From: Gordonia asplenii
GTDB lineage: Bacteria; Actinomycetota; Actinomycetes; Mycobacteriales; Mycobacteriaceae
DNA length: 64,000 bases
NCBI RefSeq assembly: GCF_012933505.1
Contig: NZ_JABBNB010000017.1
Coordinates: forward strand, 60,815 to 124,814
Direction: 5' to 3'
Notes under the pieces: model-generated
The model's input: only the letters and a program-made list of their open reading frames with translations
Told to the model about the DNA's origin: nothing
The model's database searches: none
Shown here: positions 1 to 9,593 of the stretch, piece after piece
How the letters are laid out: each line of letters starts with the position of its first letter
Numbering within the stretch: the stretch's first letter is position 1
Position numbers and translations under genes: made by a program

Positions 1-39
1 ACCACCCGCACCCGCGAATCAGGAGACGCGCAGTCATGA
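1..39 (+). CDS. 3-oxoacid CoA-transferase subunit A, C-terminal end (partial)
   Basis: Only the last 12 codons and a TGA stop (37-39) are inside the window. The reading frame is open from base 1, and its stop overlaps the ATG of the next gene as ATGA, the usual arrangement of the alpha and beta subunits of two-subunit 3-oxoacid CoA-transferases. The short tail, Thr/Arg-rich and ending GDAQS, is compatible with a PcaI/CatI/ScoA C-terminus but is too short to identify alone. The call rests on the overlap and on the beta subunit that follows. Confidence 0.5.
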   Translation, partial: TTRTRESGDAQS

Positions 40-665
40 GCTGGACCCGCAATCAGATGGCCGCCCGTGCCGCACGGGAACTGACCGACGGCGACTACGT
101 CAACCTCGGTATCGGCCTGCCCACCCTCATCCCCGACTACCTGCCCGCCGGGTCGACGGTCACGCTGCACGCGGAGAACGGCATTCTCGGCGTCGGGCCG
201 TTCCCCTACGACGACGAAGTGGACCCCGACCTCATCAACGCCGGCAAGCAGACTGTCTCGGTGGTGCCCGGAGCATCGTTCTTCGACTCTGCCGCAAGCT
301 TTTCCATGATCCGGGGTGGCCACGTCGACGTCGCCGTCCTCGGTGGAATGCAGGTCGCCACCAATGGCGATCTCGCCAACTGGATGGTCCCGGGCGCGAT
401 GGTCAAGGGCATCGGCGGAGCGATGGACCTCGTCAACGGCGCGGGCAAAGTCATCGTCCTGATGGAGCATGTCAACAAGAAGGGCGAGGCGAAGCTCGTG
501 TCCTCGTGTTCCCTGCCGCTGACCGGCAAGTCGGTCGTCAGTCGCGTGATCACCGACCTCGGCGTATTCGACGTCTCCGGCGACAAGTTCACCGTCGTCG
601 AGTTGGCGCCCGACGTGACACTCGACGACGTGCGCGCGAAGACGGGCAGCGAGGTAGAAGGCTAG
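36..665 (+). CDS. 3-oxoacid (3-oxoadipate/succinyl-) CoA-transferase, beta subunit
   Basis: Cytosolic subunit B of a family I CoA-transferase, which moves CoA from succinyl-CoA to a 3-oxoacid. The 209 residues match the usual beta-subunit length. The motif ENG at residues 47-49 carries the glutamate that forms the enzyme-CoA thioester, and the Gly-rich segment [12 protein letters not shown] is typical. The ATG is chosen because it overlaps the stop of the preceding subunit and has an AGGAGA ribosome site just upstream. Its position near ben and cat genes suggests PcaJ/CatJ, acting on 3-oxoadipate after catechol ring cleavage. An acetoacetate-specific ScoB cannot be excluded from sequence alone. 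Confidence 0.85.
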   Translation: MSWTRNQMAARAARELTDGDYVNLGIGLPTLIPDYLPAGSTVTLHAENGILGVGPFPYDDEVDPDLINAGKQTVSVVPGASFFDSAASFSMIRGGHVDVAVLGGMQVATNGDLANWMVPGAMVKGIGGAMDLVNGAGKVIVLMEHVNKKGEAKLVSSCSLPLTGKSVVSRVITDLGVFDVSGDKFTVVELAPDVTLDDVRAKTGSEVEG

Positions 666-718
666 TTTCGGCGGCCCCGCCCCGAACGGAACGTTCGCAA
701 CCACCCACTCCGAAGCAA

Positions 719-844
719 GCCCCTCCGCTCCCCGACTGCCGAAGCGAGCGCAACCAGCAAGCCCCTCCGCTCCCCGACTGCCGAAGCGAGCGCAACCAGC
801 AAGCCCCTCCGCTCCCCGACTGCCGAAGCGAGCGCAACCAGCAA
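719..844. repeat. Three tandem 42-bp repeat units
   Basis: Units at 719-760, 761-802 and 803-844 appear identical. Each begins GCCCCTCCGCTCCCCGACTG and ends AACCAGCAA. A fourth copy diverges into the complete palindromic repeat at 845-900, so the array looks like local amplification of the left half of that repeat. Confidence 0.9.
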
Positions 845-900
845 GCCCCTCCGCTCCCCGAGTGCCGAAGCGAGCTCGCGAGCTTCGGTGTAACGAGGGG

Positions 901-993
901 CGACACCGCTTCGCTGGTGGACGCGATAATGCAAGATGCCATGTCCAGTCAAACCTCTGAACTGCGGAGACATGGCATCTTCCTTACAGGGGC
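901..993. repeat. 93-bp element with 13-bp inverted repeats, copy 1
   Basis: The arms AAGATGCCATGTC (933-945) and GACATGGCATCTT (969-981) are perfect inverted repeats, with a second short pairing CAGT/ACTG just inside. The 93 bases appear identical to 26288-26380 and lie in the same orientation. Both copies sit inside tracts of the dispersed palindromic repeat. No coding capacity is convincing. It could be a small non-autonomous mobile element or a structured RNA or terminator-like element. Confidence 0.8.
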
Positions 994-1277
994 GGCGAGA
1001 CGAACTCGCCAGGCGAGCACCTCGAACGGACCCCGAGTGCTGAAGCGAGCGCAACCAGCAAGCCCCTCCGCTCCCCGAGTGCCGAAGCGAGCTCGCGAGC
1101 TTCGGTGTAACGAGGGGCGGCGAGACGAACTCGCCAGGCGACCACGTCGAACGGACCCGAAAGGCCAAGGCTGCGAAGCTGCGTGAGTTCTGACTAGGAA
1201 TATTGCCCTCTCGCCTGCCCCTCGTTACACCGAAGCTCGTTTGCTTCGACTCGTTCCTCGCTCGCCGAGTCGAAGTA

Positions 1278-1505
1278 GCGCTAGCCGAGTCCGTGTCGAA
1301 ACCTCTCAGCCACAACGACTTTCGACGGTCCGCGCCAACATCGGCGACGCCACCCGGCAAGTGACGCGTGTGCACCCTACGGGTGCACACGCCTCGATGT
1401 TCGATACCATCACACCTCGACACGTGCGCCACCATCAAATGCATTGTGGTACAGGGGTTTCGACACGCTCGTCGCTAGCGCTCCTCGCGGCTCAACCAGC
1501 AGATG
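1278..1505. repeat. ~228-bp long repeat, copy A (inverted partner at 45541-45769)
   Basis: Read in reverse complement, 45541-45769 matches this segment with a modest number of substitutions and small indels. The centre is a near-perfect hairpin, GCGTGTGCACCC (1366-1377), TAC, GGGTGCACACGC (1381-1392). The two ends carry GTTTCGACACGCTCGTCGCT and CCGTGTCGAAACC, which are themselves related inverted sequences. A short adjoining piece, GGCTCAACCAGCGGATAGG (from about 1529), recurs near 45824 in direct orientation. Confidence 0.8.
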
Positions 1506-1596
1506 CAGTGCCCGGAACGGTGAACCCAGGCTCAACCAGCGGATAGGACCTGCCGACGGTCAATCCGGGCTCGGAGCGGGGGTCGCACGACCCGTC

Positions 1597-4260
1597 CTAT
1601 TTCAATCGCGCGGTCAGCTCCGACCGTGACCGCACGCCCATCTTCCCGAAGATCCGAGTCAGGTGGTATTGCACCGTCTTCGGGGAGATGTACAGTTCCG
1701 CGGCCACTTCGCGGTTGGAAAGTCCTTGCACCACAAGGGCTGACACGGCCTCTTCCTGCGGTGTCAGTTCGACGCCGTCGCGGGACCCGCGGGGCGCGTT
1801 GAGTCCTCCCGCGCGCAGCTCGCGATCGCAGCGCTGCACGTACGTCTGGGCCCCGAGCGACTCGTAGAGATCGCGTGCGCGAGTGATCACGGCGTCGGCG
1901 GCGCGTCGCTTCCCGGCCCGACGCAACGTCTGACCGTAGGTGAAGTTCACCCGGGCGAGATCGTAACGCAGCGGCAAACCCTCCAGGTTCTCCAGGGACT
2001 CTTCGAAGGAGCGCCGCGCCGACGGCAAGTCGCCCAGCGCACCCGACAACCGGCCCCGTGCATAGCCGAGCCGTGCCCGCGCCGAGCGTCGCCCACGCGC
2101 CAGCGCCCGCTCTTCGTGGGGCGCGAGGAGTTTGTCGGCGTCGTCGAGCTGGCCTTCGACGACGAGCGCGTTCGCAAGCACGTCCACCCACGGCCAGAAG
2201 CCGGGTTCGTTGAGACCCTGCGCACCCTGCGCGAGCCGCGCCACCGGCGAAAGCGCTTCGCGCACTTTGGCATAGTCGGCACCTGCCTCCGCCCGCGCAG
2301 CGCGCGCCAAGCACATCGGTACGGCCATGATCTCGTAGCTCCCCTCCCCGACCACGGAGTTGGCCACCGCTTCACTCGCCGATCCCCAGTCGCCGCGCAA
2401 CGAATAGACCTGCGCGGCAGTCCATTCCAGTAGTGGGGTGGCCAACGCGATGCCGCTGCTGCGGGCGAGCGCCCGACCACGCCGAACGGTCTCCAACGCC
2501 AGATTCCAATCGCCGGTGACGAATTGGACTCGCGACAGCCATCCCAACGCCCACAACGTGATTCGGGTCGACCCACCGAGTTCGGCCATCGACACGGCTG
2601 TCTCCAGGCTGCTGCGTGCGGCGTCGACGTCGTCGATGCCGAGCTCCAGCCAGCCGCGCCCCATCGTGACGCGTTGCGCCTGCGCTCCATGCCGAATGGA
2701 TGCCGTGAGATCCGCGTAGAGAACCTTTGCAGCATCGTTCTCACCAGACCAGGCCAGTCCGAGCCCCTTGATCACCGAGGCCTCGATCCCTGCCGACGAC
2801 TCCGCTCCCGACATGCCGATGGCGGTGTCCGCCCACTGGACCAGCTCTGTTCCCTGACAACGGACCAACGAATGAAGCACTCGACGCTGCGCGATCATCC
2901 CCGCGGTATCCGGCTCACGCCCGACATTGCAGATCGACCAGGCTCGCTCCAGCCTCATGTCCGCCTCGGCGGACCGGCCCCGCAGTATGGCGAGATACGC
3001 CAGAGTGACTTCACGCAACGGTGTCTCCCGCAGGCTCTCGACGGCCGGAACGAGCGCTGTCGCGGCTACGCAGTCACCGGCGGCGAGCAGCGCGTCGACA
3101 GCGCGGGTGAGCCGCTCGTCGCGCGCAGCCGGATTCACCGTGAGCCTCGACGACTGGCGGAACAATCGCGCGGCATCACTCCACGCGCCGTCACCGCCGC
3201 GCTCGCCGGCCAGTGCGTCGAGCCGATTTGCCAGTTCGTCGTCGGCGACCGGCGTCGCCGCGACGAGATGCTGCAGTCGGCGCACCGGATCGGTTGCCAA
3301 TTCCGCGGCTCGTCGATGTGCCCGGCTGGTGGCCGCCAACCCCATCACGGCGGTGACGGCGGCCGCCTTCATCGGGCCGCCCAGCGTCGGAGTCGCCTCG
3401 GCTGGACGCAATCCGCCTGTGACGGTGAGTAATCCGACGGCCAGCGCGTCATCCAGCGCCGCCAACGGATCGTCGATGCCCGCCAATTGGCTTGCCGTCG
3501 AAAGGATTTCCCCGCTGTCGGGATAGCCCGCAGCGAGGACGGCCAATGCTTCGGTCAACGCCCGTGCCTGCGGCGTCGCCGACTCCATCAGCATTTTCGT
3601 CTCTGTCACAAGATAATCGGGTGCGGGTAGATCGAACTCGGGGCGATTCCACGCGGCGGCCGGTGTCTGGGCGAGGATCGCGAGGACAGCACGCGGATTG
3701 CCGCCGGTGTGCCGAGTAAGCCGATCGATGACGGCGGGCCGCGGCACGACGCCACTGCGCGCGGCGAGATCGGCCACTGCCGATGCCGACAGTCCGGGAA
3801 GTTCGACGACGACGGACTCGCGTATATCTACGACCACGTCACCGGGTTCAGCCGTCAGGAGCACCGCGATCGGCAGCGTCCGCCGGTGCGCGAGGAGACT
3901 TGTCAGCGCCTGCATCGACGCGGCGTCGCCGAGGTCCGCATCGTCGACGACGATGAGTACCGGCCCGGCCTCGCCCATGTCGCCGAGTCGAGCGACCGCA
4001 TCATCGCACGAGACGTCCGAATCGTCTTGCAGCAGTTGCCCCAGCACCGCTGCGGGCCGCTGCGTTTCCCACGGAAAGCCCTGCGCCCACAGCACTGTTC
4101 GCGAATAGCCGGCGGCGACGGCGCGTGCGACGCTCGACCGGCCGGCACCGCCCGCGCCGACGAGCGTGATGACCCGTGCGCCGTCGGTCGCGGCGTCGAT
4201 GAGCCGGGCCAACTCCGCGAGGACTTCCGCGCGTCCCACGAGCTCCGACGGACCGGTCAT
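1597..4260 (-). CDS. LAL-type LuxR-family transcriptional regulator, BenR-like
   Basis: A large ATP-binding regulator of 887 residues. An N-terminal nucleotide-binding domain has Walker A GAGGAGRSS (about 35-43) and the Walker B-like PVLIVVDDADL. A long helical repeat region (TPR/MalT-like) follows, and the C-terminus is a LuxR/GerE helix-turn-helix containing LTPQEEAV, GLSNREVA and SPKTVQYHL. This layout defines the LAL family. The ATG at 4260 is preferred because residues upstream of it are translated repeat sequence. It lies downstream of the ben operon on the same strand, the position of the LuxR-type benzoate regulator BenR in Corynebacterium glutamicum, so a benzoate-responsive activator is likely but inferred. 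The separate LysR gene near benA is the alternative regulator. Confidence 0.8.
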   Translation of the reverse strand: MTGPSELVGRAEVLAELARLIDAATDGARVITLVGAGGAGRSSVARAVAAGYSRTVLWAQGFPWETQRPAAVLGQLLQDDSDVSCDDAVARLGDMGEAGPVLIVVDDADLGDAASMQALTSLLAHRRTLPIAVLLTAEPGDVVVDIRESVVVELPGLSASAVADLAARSGVVPRPAVIDRLTRHTGGNPRAVLAILAQTPAAAWNRPEFDLPAPDYLVTETKMLMESATPQARALTEALAVLAAGYPDSGEILSTASQLAGIDDPLAALDDALAVGLLTVTGGLRPAEATPTLGGPMKAAAVTAVMGLAATSRAHRRAAELATDPVRRLQHLVAATPVADDELANRLDALAGERGGDGAWSDAARLFRQSSRLTVNPAARDERLTRAVDALLAAGDCVAATALVPAVESLRETPLREVTLAYLAILRGRSAEADMRLERAWSICNVGREPDTAGMIAQRRVLHSLVRCQGTELVQWADTAIGMSGAESSAGIEASVIKGLGLAWSGENDAAKVLYADLTASIRHGAQAQRVTMGRGWLELGIDDVDAARSSLETAVSMAELGGSTRITLWALGWLSRVQFVTGDWNLALETVRRGRALARSSGIALATPLLEWTAAQVYSLRGDWGSASEAVANSVVGEGSYEIMAVPMCLARAARAEAGADYAKVREALSPVARLAQGAQGLNEPGFWPWVDVLANALVVEGQLDDADKLLAPHEERALARGRRSARARLGYARGRLSGALGDLPSARRSFEESLENLEGLPLRYDLARVNFTYGQTLRRAGKRRAADAVITRARDLYESLGAQTYVQRCDRELRAGGLNAPRGSRDGVELTPQEEAVSALVVQGLSNREVAAELYISPKTVQYHLTRIFGKMGVRSRSELTARLK

Positions 4261-4863
4261 GAAAATCCATTCTATGGTGACGGACTGGATGTTCAGGACC
4301 GTTCGCGGGCGCGAGCGCAGCGAGCCGACCCCCCGACGACTGAAGAGCATGAGTTGGTGGCACCCCAGAACGCCGTGCCAGGCGACTACAGGGAAGAGCC
4401 GCGCAAAGAAGGCACTCGACAAACGCACCCACTGCTCCCCGAGTGCCGAAGCGAGGAACGAGCTTCGGTGTAACGAGGGGTGGGCGAGACGAAAGACTAA
4501 GCCAGGAACGGCATTCGGTGCGCAAGCGGTTCGTTGCAACTGCAGGGGCAGGTGGGGCGGCGGGCTACGAACAACATGCTGGTACCGCGCTACTCGTAAT
4601 CGTGGGCGCGACTGTCCGAGATTACCGACGGCGCAATGCCAGGACAGGCCACGACAGTTCTCGGGCCAAGTTGAGTCCGCCGTGTCGCCAACCCTCGTTA
4701 CACCGTAGCTCGTTCCTCGCTTCGGCACTCGGGGAGCGGGGTGGTTCCGCGCAACGGACAATCGGGGGTTCCCCACGGAGCTGAGCGGCCGTCCCTAGTT
4801 TCGGCACTCGAGTGCGGGGATACACCAAACCTCGCACGTCGGCCTTCCGATCCCCACGGTGGG
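4261..4863. repeat. Repeat-bearing intergenic region between the LuxR gene and the ben operon
   Basis: It holds one forward copy of the dispersed palindromic repeat (about 4434-4480) and one reverse copy (about 4692-4740), plus a fragment with CTTCGGCACTCG spacing near 4799-4818. No gene was recognised. The part immediately upstream of 4260 must contain the promoter of the LuxR gene unless it is transcribed through from ben. No clear promoter or terminator could be picked out. Confidence 0.7.
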
Positions 4864-7623
4864 TCAGCCCACGTCCCCACCGGCCACCGGCAACACCGTC
4901 CCGGTGATGTACGACGCCTCGTCCGACGCGAGGAAGCAGATTGCCGCTGCCTGCTCATCGAGGGTGCCGTAGCGGTGCATCAGCGACGAGTCGAGCGTCT
5001 GGTCGATGTGCGCCTGATACCACTGTTTCTGTTGGTCGGTCGTGGCGGTCGGGGTGCCCCGGGAGATACGGCGCGGCGGCGCTTCGGTTCCACCGGGAGC
5101 CGTTGCCACAACACGAATTCCGTCGTCGGCGTACTCGACGGCGAGCGACGCGGTGATCGCGTTGATACCGCCCTTGGCCGCCGAGTACGGAATCCGGTTG
5201 ATGCCCCGGGTGGCCGCCGACGACACGTTGACGATCACACCGCCGCCCTGCTCGACCATGCCGGGAAGAACGGCTCGGGTGGCGTACAGGGTGGTCAGCA
5301 GCGAGCGGTCGATCTCCGCGCGGATCTCGGCGTCGGTGAACTCGACGAACGGCTTGAAGTTGATCGCGCCGCCGACGTTGTTGACCAGCACGTCGATCCG
5401 ACCGAAGGCCGAAAGCGCCTGTCGCACCACCTGCTGAGCGCCGTCGTAGGACTCCAGATCGGCGGTCACCGCCGACGCGCGACCGTCGACGCGCAGGTCG
5501 TCGGCGAGTTCGTTGACGAGTTCGGACCGGTCGGCGAGCACCACTGCGCCACCTTCGGCGCTGATCCTCCGCGCGACTTGTTCGCCGATGCCCTGCGCCG
5601 CACCGGTGACCACCACGACCTTGCCGGCGAATCGTCCCGGGGTCACGAATTTCGGTTTGCGCGAGGCCATTTCGTCGGCCATCGCCCGGCGCATGGTCTG
5701 TTTCGACCGGTCACCGTGGGCGCTGATGAGCTTCATCGCGGCGGCCTTGTCGCCGGACTCGAAGGCCTCGACGATGTCCACGTGGTCGAGGGCGCACAAC
5801 GGGTGGCACCAGGTGGCGTTGCGGAGCACCTCACCCATGCGTCCCTTGACGCCCAGCGCCGAATAGGCCTGCAGCAGATGCTCATTGCGGGTCTGTGTGA
5901 AGAGGTAGTCGTGGAACGCCGCATTGGTCTCGGTGTACTCGGCGGCGTCGACGAACTCCGCCTTGTCGGCGTCGACGTAGGGCAGCGTGGCGTCGGCGAG
6001 CAACCGATAACCGGCGAGTTGCTGCGTGCTCAGTCGCCCGAAGGTGAGTTCCAGCGCGCCGAGCTCGAGTGCGGTACGCGCCTCGAAGATCGCATCCGAT
6101 TCGTGGACGCCCGGGTGCTCCTCACCGATCTGGTAGCCCTGCGCACCGACGGCCGGCTCTTCCAACTCTGGCTCGGGTTCGGAAACCGTTGTGGGACTGG
6201 TCTGTTCAGCGACGACCAACGGAGCTGTCGCGACTGCGCCGAACACTTCCTGCCCCGCGACGGCGCGGGCCGACGATTCGACGAGTGAGCCGTCGTCGGC
6301 GTCGAGCTCTCCGGTCGACTCCCGGGCCGGCCAGATCTGCTGCCTGGCGATCTGACGCGGCGAATCGCCGTCGACGCTCGTCGGCCGCGCTCCGGTCCAT
6401 GCCGCGATCGTCGACGCGGGCAGAATCTGTTGCCCTCCGATCGACCGCGCTCCGTCGACGACGACGATCTCTTCGTCATCGAGAACCGTTGCGGCAATCG
6501 ATGTCTGGGCCGGCGGGGTGACTTCGACGGGTTCGGTGGCAGCACCACGTGCGCCGGCCAGGGCGAACTTCTCGTAGTAGAAACCCGTCGGCTCGATCCC
6601 GGCGTCGACGACGTGCGTGCGCACGGACTCGACCATCGGCGGCGGTCCGCACAGGTAGATGGCGACGTCGCCGTTGTACAGGTGTTGCGGGGCGATCAAA
6701 CTGGTGACGTAGCCCCGGTTCTTGGCGGTCGTGTCCGGCGACGAGACGCAATGATCCCAGGTGAAACCGGGCAATTCCCGTGCGAAGTACTCGATTTCGT
6801 CGAACGCGACGAGGTCCTCGTCGTTGCTCACCCCCAAGATGAGGTGCGCTTTGCGCGGCGTTTTGTCGTCGTGCAGCTTGCGAAGTATCGACAAGATCGG
6901 GGCGAGCCCGGTGCCACCGGCGAGCAGCAGCACCGGGCGCGCGGAGTCGCGCAGGAAGAAGGATCCGTGCGGCCCGGTGAAGGTGAGTTCGTCGCCGACT
7001 GACGCCCGCTCGTCGAGGTAGGTCGACATCGCGCCGCCCGCGGTGAGTTTGACCAGGAAGGTCAGCACTTCCTCGTGCGGGCCGTTGGAGAACGAATACG
7101 AGCGGGTGACCGGTTCGCCGGTGTCCCGGTCGGTCGCGCCGGGCACGGTGATGTTGACGTACTGGCCGGGTAGGAAGGCGAGATCGCCGCGATTGGGAAT
7201 CCGGACCGCGAGCTTGACCGTCGACGCCGAAAGACGAACCAGGTCAACGACTTTGCCGGTGAAGGTCGCAGCTTGCGTCTTGGCGATGTCCGACGTCGCG
7301 GCGATCTGCAGCACCAGATCCGAGCGCGGCTTCATGCAGCACGGCAGGGCGTAACCGTCGGCGGCCTCTCCTTCGGAGAGGGCGTCGTCGATGTAGGTGC
7401 CGCCGTCGTAGTCGCCGGATTCGCAGAACGCCTTGCACGTTCCACAGGCGCCGTCGCGGCAGTCCAGCGGAATGTTGATGCGCTGCCGGTAGGAGGCGTC
7501 GGCGACGGTTTGGTCGGCGCGGCAGGTGATGAACCGGGTGACGCCGTCCTCGAAGGCGAGCGCCACCTGGTGCGTGACGGGGGCGTCGACGGCCCCCGAC
7601 GTCCGGTCGGTGGTGACAGTCAT
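4864..7623 (-). CDS. benCD: Fused BenC reductase / FCD-like domain / BenD dehydrogenase
   Basis: One 919-residue frame carries three parts. Residues 1-355 are a benzoate dioxygenase reductase: plant-type 2Fe-2S ligands Cys55, Cys60, Cys63 and Cys95/96, the FAD motif RSYSFSNGP, and the NAD-binding GGTGLAPI and YLCGPPPM. Residues about 505-645 resemble the FCD ligand-binding domain of GntR regulators, with FHDYLF, His571, His614 and His636 at metal-ligand-like positions and no DNA-binding domain. Residues about 663-919 are a short-chain dehydrogenase: TGAAQGIG, NNVGG, Ser801/802, Tyr813 and Lys817. That part should convert the benzoate cis-diol to catechol. A linker, about 370-500, joins the first two parts. 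The ATG is followed by clear BenC sequence, and benB ends 13 bases upstream. Separate benC and benD genes are the usual arrangement. The internal frame shows no stop. Confidence 0.88.
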   Translation of the reverse strand: MTVTTDRTSGAVDAPVTHQVALAFEDGVTRFITCRADQTVADASYRQRINIPLDCRDGACGTCKAFCESGDYDGGTYIDDALSEGEAADGYALPCCMKPRSDLVLQIAATSDIAKTQAATFTGKVVDLVRLSASTVKLAVRIPNRGDLAFLPGQYVNITVPGATDRDTGEPVTRSYSFSNGPHEEVLTFLVKLTAGGAMSTYLDERASVGDELTFTGPHGSFFLRDSARPVLLLAGGTGLAPILSILRKLHDDKTPRKAHLILGVSNDEDLVAFDEIEYFARELPGFTWDHCVSSPDTTAKNRGYVTSLIAPQHLYNGDVAIYLCGPPPMVESVRTHVVDAGIEPTGFYYEKFALAGARGAATEPVEVTPPAQTSIAATVLDDEEIVVVDGARSIGGQQILPASTIAAWTGARPTSVDGDSPRQIARQQIWPARESTGELDADDGSLVESSARAVAGQEVFGAVATAPLVVAEQTSPTTVSEPEPELEEPAVGAQGYQIGEEHPGVHESDAIFEARTALELGALELTFGRLSTQQLAGYRLLADATLPYVDADKAEFVDAAEYTETNAAFHDYLFTQTRNEHLLQAYSALGVKGRMGEVLRNATWCHPLCALDHVDIVEAFESGDKAAAMKLISAHGDRSKQTMRRAMADEMASRKPKFVTPGRFAGKVVVVTGAAQGIGEQVARRISAEGGAVVLADRSELVNELADDLRVDGRASAVTADLESYDGAQQVVRQALSAFGRIDVLVNNVGGAINFKPFVEFTDAEIRAEIDRSLLTTLYATRAVLPGMVEQGGGVIVNVSSAATRGINRIPYSAAKGGINAITASLAVEYADDGIRVVATAPGGTEAPPRRISRGTPTATTDQQKQWYQAHIDQTLDSSLMHRYGTLDEQAAAICFLASDEASYITGTVLPVAGGDVG

Positions 7624-7636
7624 CTCGATGGTCCGC

Positions 7637-8161
7637 TCAGAAGTGGTACACGTCGACGACGTGGTGGATGTAGTCGTTCTTCAACACGACGGTCTTGCGC
7701 CGGATCAGCGGCTGATCACCGGAGAAGTCGATGGTGTAGAACGAGGTGCCGTAGTACGGGTCGACTGTCTTGTATCGGAAATACATTGTGTGCCAATTGA
7801 ATCGGACATCGACCAGATCACCGTCGCGGCTGATCACCTCGACGTTGGTGATGTTGTGGCTGGTCCGCGGTTCTGGAATCGACGTCGCCGACGACCGCTC
7901 GGTGCGGATGCGGAACACCCGATCCTCCAGTCCGCCCTTGTTGGGGTAGTAGATCAGCGAGATCTCGCGCTGCGGATTCTCGATGAGGTCGTCGTTGTCG
8001 TCCCAGGAGGGCATCCAGTAGACGACGTCGTCGGCGTAGCAGTCGAGCCACTTCTCGAACTCGCGGTCGTCGAGGTAGCGTGCCTCTCGGTAGAGGAACT
8101 GCTCGATCATGTTCTGCGTGATGAGCTTCTGACTGGTCTGAGTGCGTTCGGTCGTAGTCAT
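7637..8161 (-). CDS. benB: Benzoate 1,2-dioxygenase, small (beta) subunit
   Basis: A 174-residue member of the ring-hydroxylating dioxygenase beta-subunit family (SnoaL/NTF2-like fold), which packs with the alpha subunit in the terminal oxygenase. Typical segments are FLYREARYLDD, the acidic WLDCYADDVVYWMPSWDDND, ISLIYYPN, LEDRVFRIRTERSSAT, and the C-terminal RRKTVVLKNDYI. Start at the ATG at 8161: it is preceded by GAGAGGAA and gives the usual length, while an upstream in-frame start would add residues inside benA. It lies 13 bases after benA in the same operon. Confidence 0.95.
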   Translation of the reverse strand: MTTTERTQTSQKLITQNMIEQFLYREARYLDDREFEKWLDCYADDVVYWMPSWDDNDDLIENPQREISLIYYPNKGGLEDRVFRIRTERSSATSIPEPRTSHNITNVEVISRDGDLVDVRFNWHTMYFRYKTVDPYYGTSFYTIDFSGDQPLIRRKTVVLKNDYIHHVVDVYHF

Positions 8162-8174
8162 TGTCGTGTTCCTC

Positions 8175-9593
8175 TCAGGCCGTCGCGTTGCCCGCATGCG
8201 GGGCACCCGCTGTGGCTTGCTCTTCGACGTCGAGCGCGTTGCGCATCGCCGAGAGCCAATAGCCGTGCTGCACCGGGTAGAGCCCTTCGTCCTCGTTCTT
8301 CAATCCGGCAGAGATGACACCGTTCATGTCGAGCTTCTTGGCTACCTCGTCGGGCCCGGTCAGCCAGTGCTCCGCGCCGCGGCTCATGTCGTTCCACGGT
8401 GCGGCTTCGGCGCGGAAGGTGAGCTGGCAGGAGCGGAACTCCTCGAGGTCGTCGGGAGTGGCCATGCCCGAAGCGTTGAAGAAGTCCTCGTACTGCCGGA
8501 TTCGCCATGCGCGCGATTCGTCGCTCTCCCCCTTGGGTGCGATGCAATAGATGGTGACTTCGGTCTTGTCCGGCGCAATCGGGCGGAAGTGGCGGATCTG
8601 CGTGGAGAACTGGTCCATCAGATACACGTTCGGGTACAGGCACAGGTTGCGCGATCCGCGAACCATGAACTCGCCCTTGGCATCTCCGAACTTCTCCTTC
8701 AATTCCTCTTCGCGATCCCACAGCGGACGGTCCTGCGGATTGGCAGCCCACGTCCACAGGCAGAGGTGGCCGTTGGGGTAGGACCAATAACCGCCGCCCG
8801 CCTTGCCCCAACTGCCCGCATCGAGCGTCTTGGTGCTGTTGGCCGACTCGCCACTGTTGCGGCGCGAGGTGGTCGCGGCATAGTTCCAGTGCGTCGCGGT
8901 GACGTGATAGCCGTCGGCGCCGTTCTCCGCCTGGACTTTCCAGTTGCCGTCGTAAGTGTAGGTCGACGATCCGCGCAGCACTTCCAGGCCGTCGGGCGAC
9001 TGGTCGACGAGCATGTCGATGACCTTGGTGGTGTCACCGAGATGCTCGCCGAGCGAGACGACGTCGGGGTTGAGGCTGCCGAAGAGGAATCCGCGGTAGC
9101 TCTCGAAGCGTGCGACATTGGTGAGGTTGTGGCTGCCATTGACGTTGAAGGTCTCTGGATAGCCGGCGTCGTCGGGGTCTTTGACCTTGAGCAGGGTGCC
9201 GTCGTTGCGGAACGTCCAGCCATGGAACGGGCAGGTGAGCGTGGTGCGATTGTCGGTCTTCTTGCGGCAGATCATCGCTCCGCGATGGGCGCACGCGTTG
9301 ATCAGGCAGTGCAGTTCGCCGTCTTTGTCGCGGGTGATCACGATGGGCTGGCGGCCGATGTAGGCGGTGAAGTAGTCGCCGGGATCAGGCAGTTGGCTTT
9401 CGTGGGCCAGGTAGATCCAGTTGCCCTCGAAGATGTGCTTCATCTCGAGCTCGAAGATTTCCTCGTCGGTGAAGATCCTGCGGTTGGCGCGGTACACGCC
9501 CGCGGCGCGATCGTCGATCACGGCGTCGGCCAGCACCGATGCCAGATGCTCGTGGTGAGTGGGAAGGGGGGTGGTGGGGACGGTTGCGGTCAT
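8175..9593 (-). CDS. benA: Benzoate 1,2-dioxygenase, large (alpha) subunit
   Basis: The 472-residue catalytic subunit of the terminal oxygenase, which dihydroxylates benzoate to the cis-1,2-diol carboxylate. The Rieske 2Fe-2S ligands are Cys101 and His103 (CAHRG) and Cys121 and His124 (CPFHGW). The mononuclear iron site includes His230 and His235 in [13 protein letters not shown]. Length and motif order fit BenA/XylX; toluate or anthranilate dioxygenases are close relatives, so substrate preference is inferred from linked benBCD and cat genes. The ATG at 9593 has GGAGG six bases upstream; an in-frame TTG further out overlaps that ribosome site and is rejected. It is the first gene of benA-benB-benCD. 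Confidence 0.93.
   Translation of the reverse strand: MTATVPTTPLPTHHEHLASVLADAVIDDRAAGVYRANRRIFTDEEIFELEMKHIFEGNWIYLAHESQLPDPGDYFTAYIGRQPIVITRDKDGELHCLINACAHRGAMICRKKTDNRTTLTCPFHGWTFRNDGTLLKVKDPDDAGYPETFNVNGSHNLTNVARFESYRGFLFGSLNPDVVSLGEHLGDTTKVIDMLVDQSPDGLEVLRGSSTYTYDGNWKVQAENGADGYHVTATHWNYAATTSRRNSGESANSTKTLDAGSWGKAGGGYWSYPNGHLCLWTWAANPQDRPLWDREEELKEKFGDAKGEFMVRGSRNLCLYPNVYLMDQFSTQIRHFRPIAPDKTEVTIYCIAPKGESDESRAWRIRQYEDFFNASGMATPDDLEEFRSCQLTFRAEAAPWNDMSRGAEHWLTGPDEVAKKLDMNGVISAGLKNEDEGLYPVQHGYWLSAMRNALDVEEQATAGAPHAGNATA

Larger units (their letters stand above)
666..1596. repeat. Repeat-filled intergenic region between convergent genes
   Basis: No credible gene lies here. Both strands are open for long stretches only because short repeats are translated. 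It holds three 42-bp tandem units, complete copies of the dispersed palindromic repeat at about 845-900 and 1062-1117, a degenerate reverse copy near 1218-1262, one 93-bp element (901-993) and a 228-bp repeat (1278-1505) whose inverted partner lies near 45.6 kb. The core of the dispersed repeat is CCGAAGC, about 10 bases, then GCTTCGG, followed by TGTAACGAGGGG, and it can form a hairpin. Confidence 0.85.

Noticed and set aside
719..900. CRISPR-like appearance of the regularly repeated 42-bp units
   Set aside because: Units are directly adjacent with no unique spacers, only three occur, and no cas genes are in the window.
932..982. A possible short peptide reading frame MSPQFRGLTGHGIL in both 93-bp elements
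   Set aside because: It exists only because the 93 bp are duplicated. It runs into repeat sequence and has no ribosome site; a structured element is the simpler reading.
662..1444. Open frames on both strands containing phrases such as LVTPKLVPRFGTRGA or APRVPKRGTSFGVTRG
   Set aside because: These are translations of the dispersed palindromic repeat and recur at every repeat tract. They have no ribosome sites and no conserved domain.
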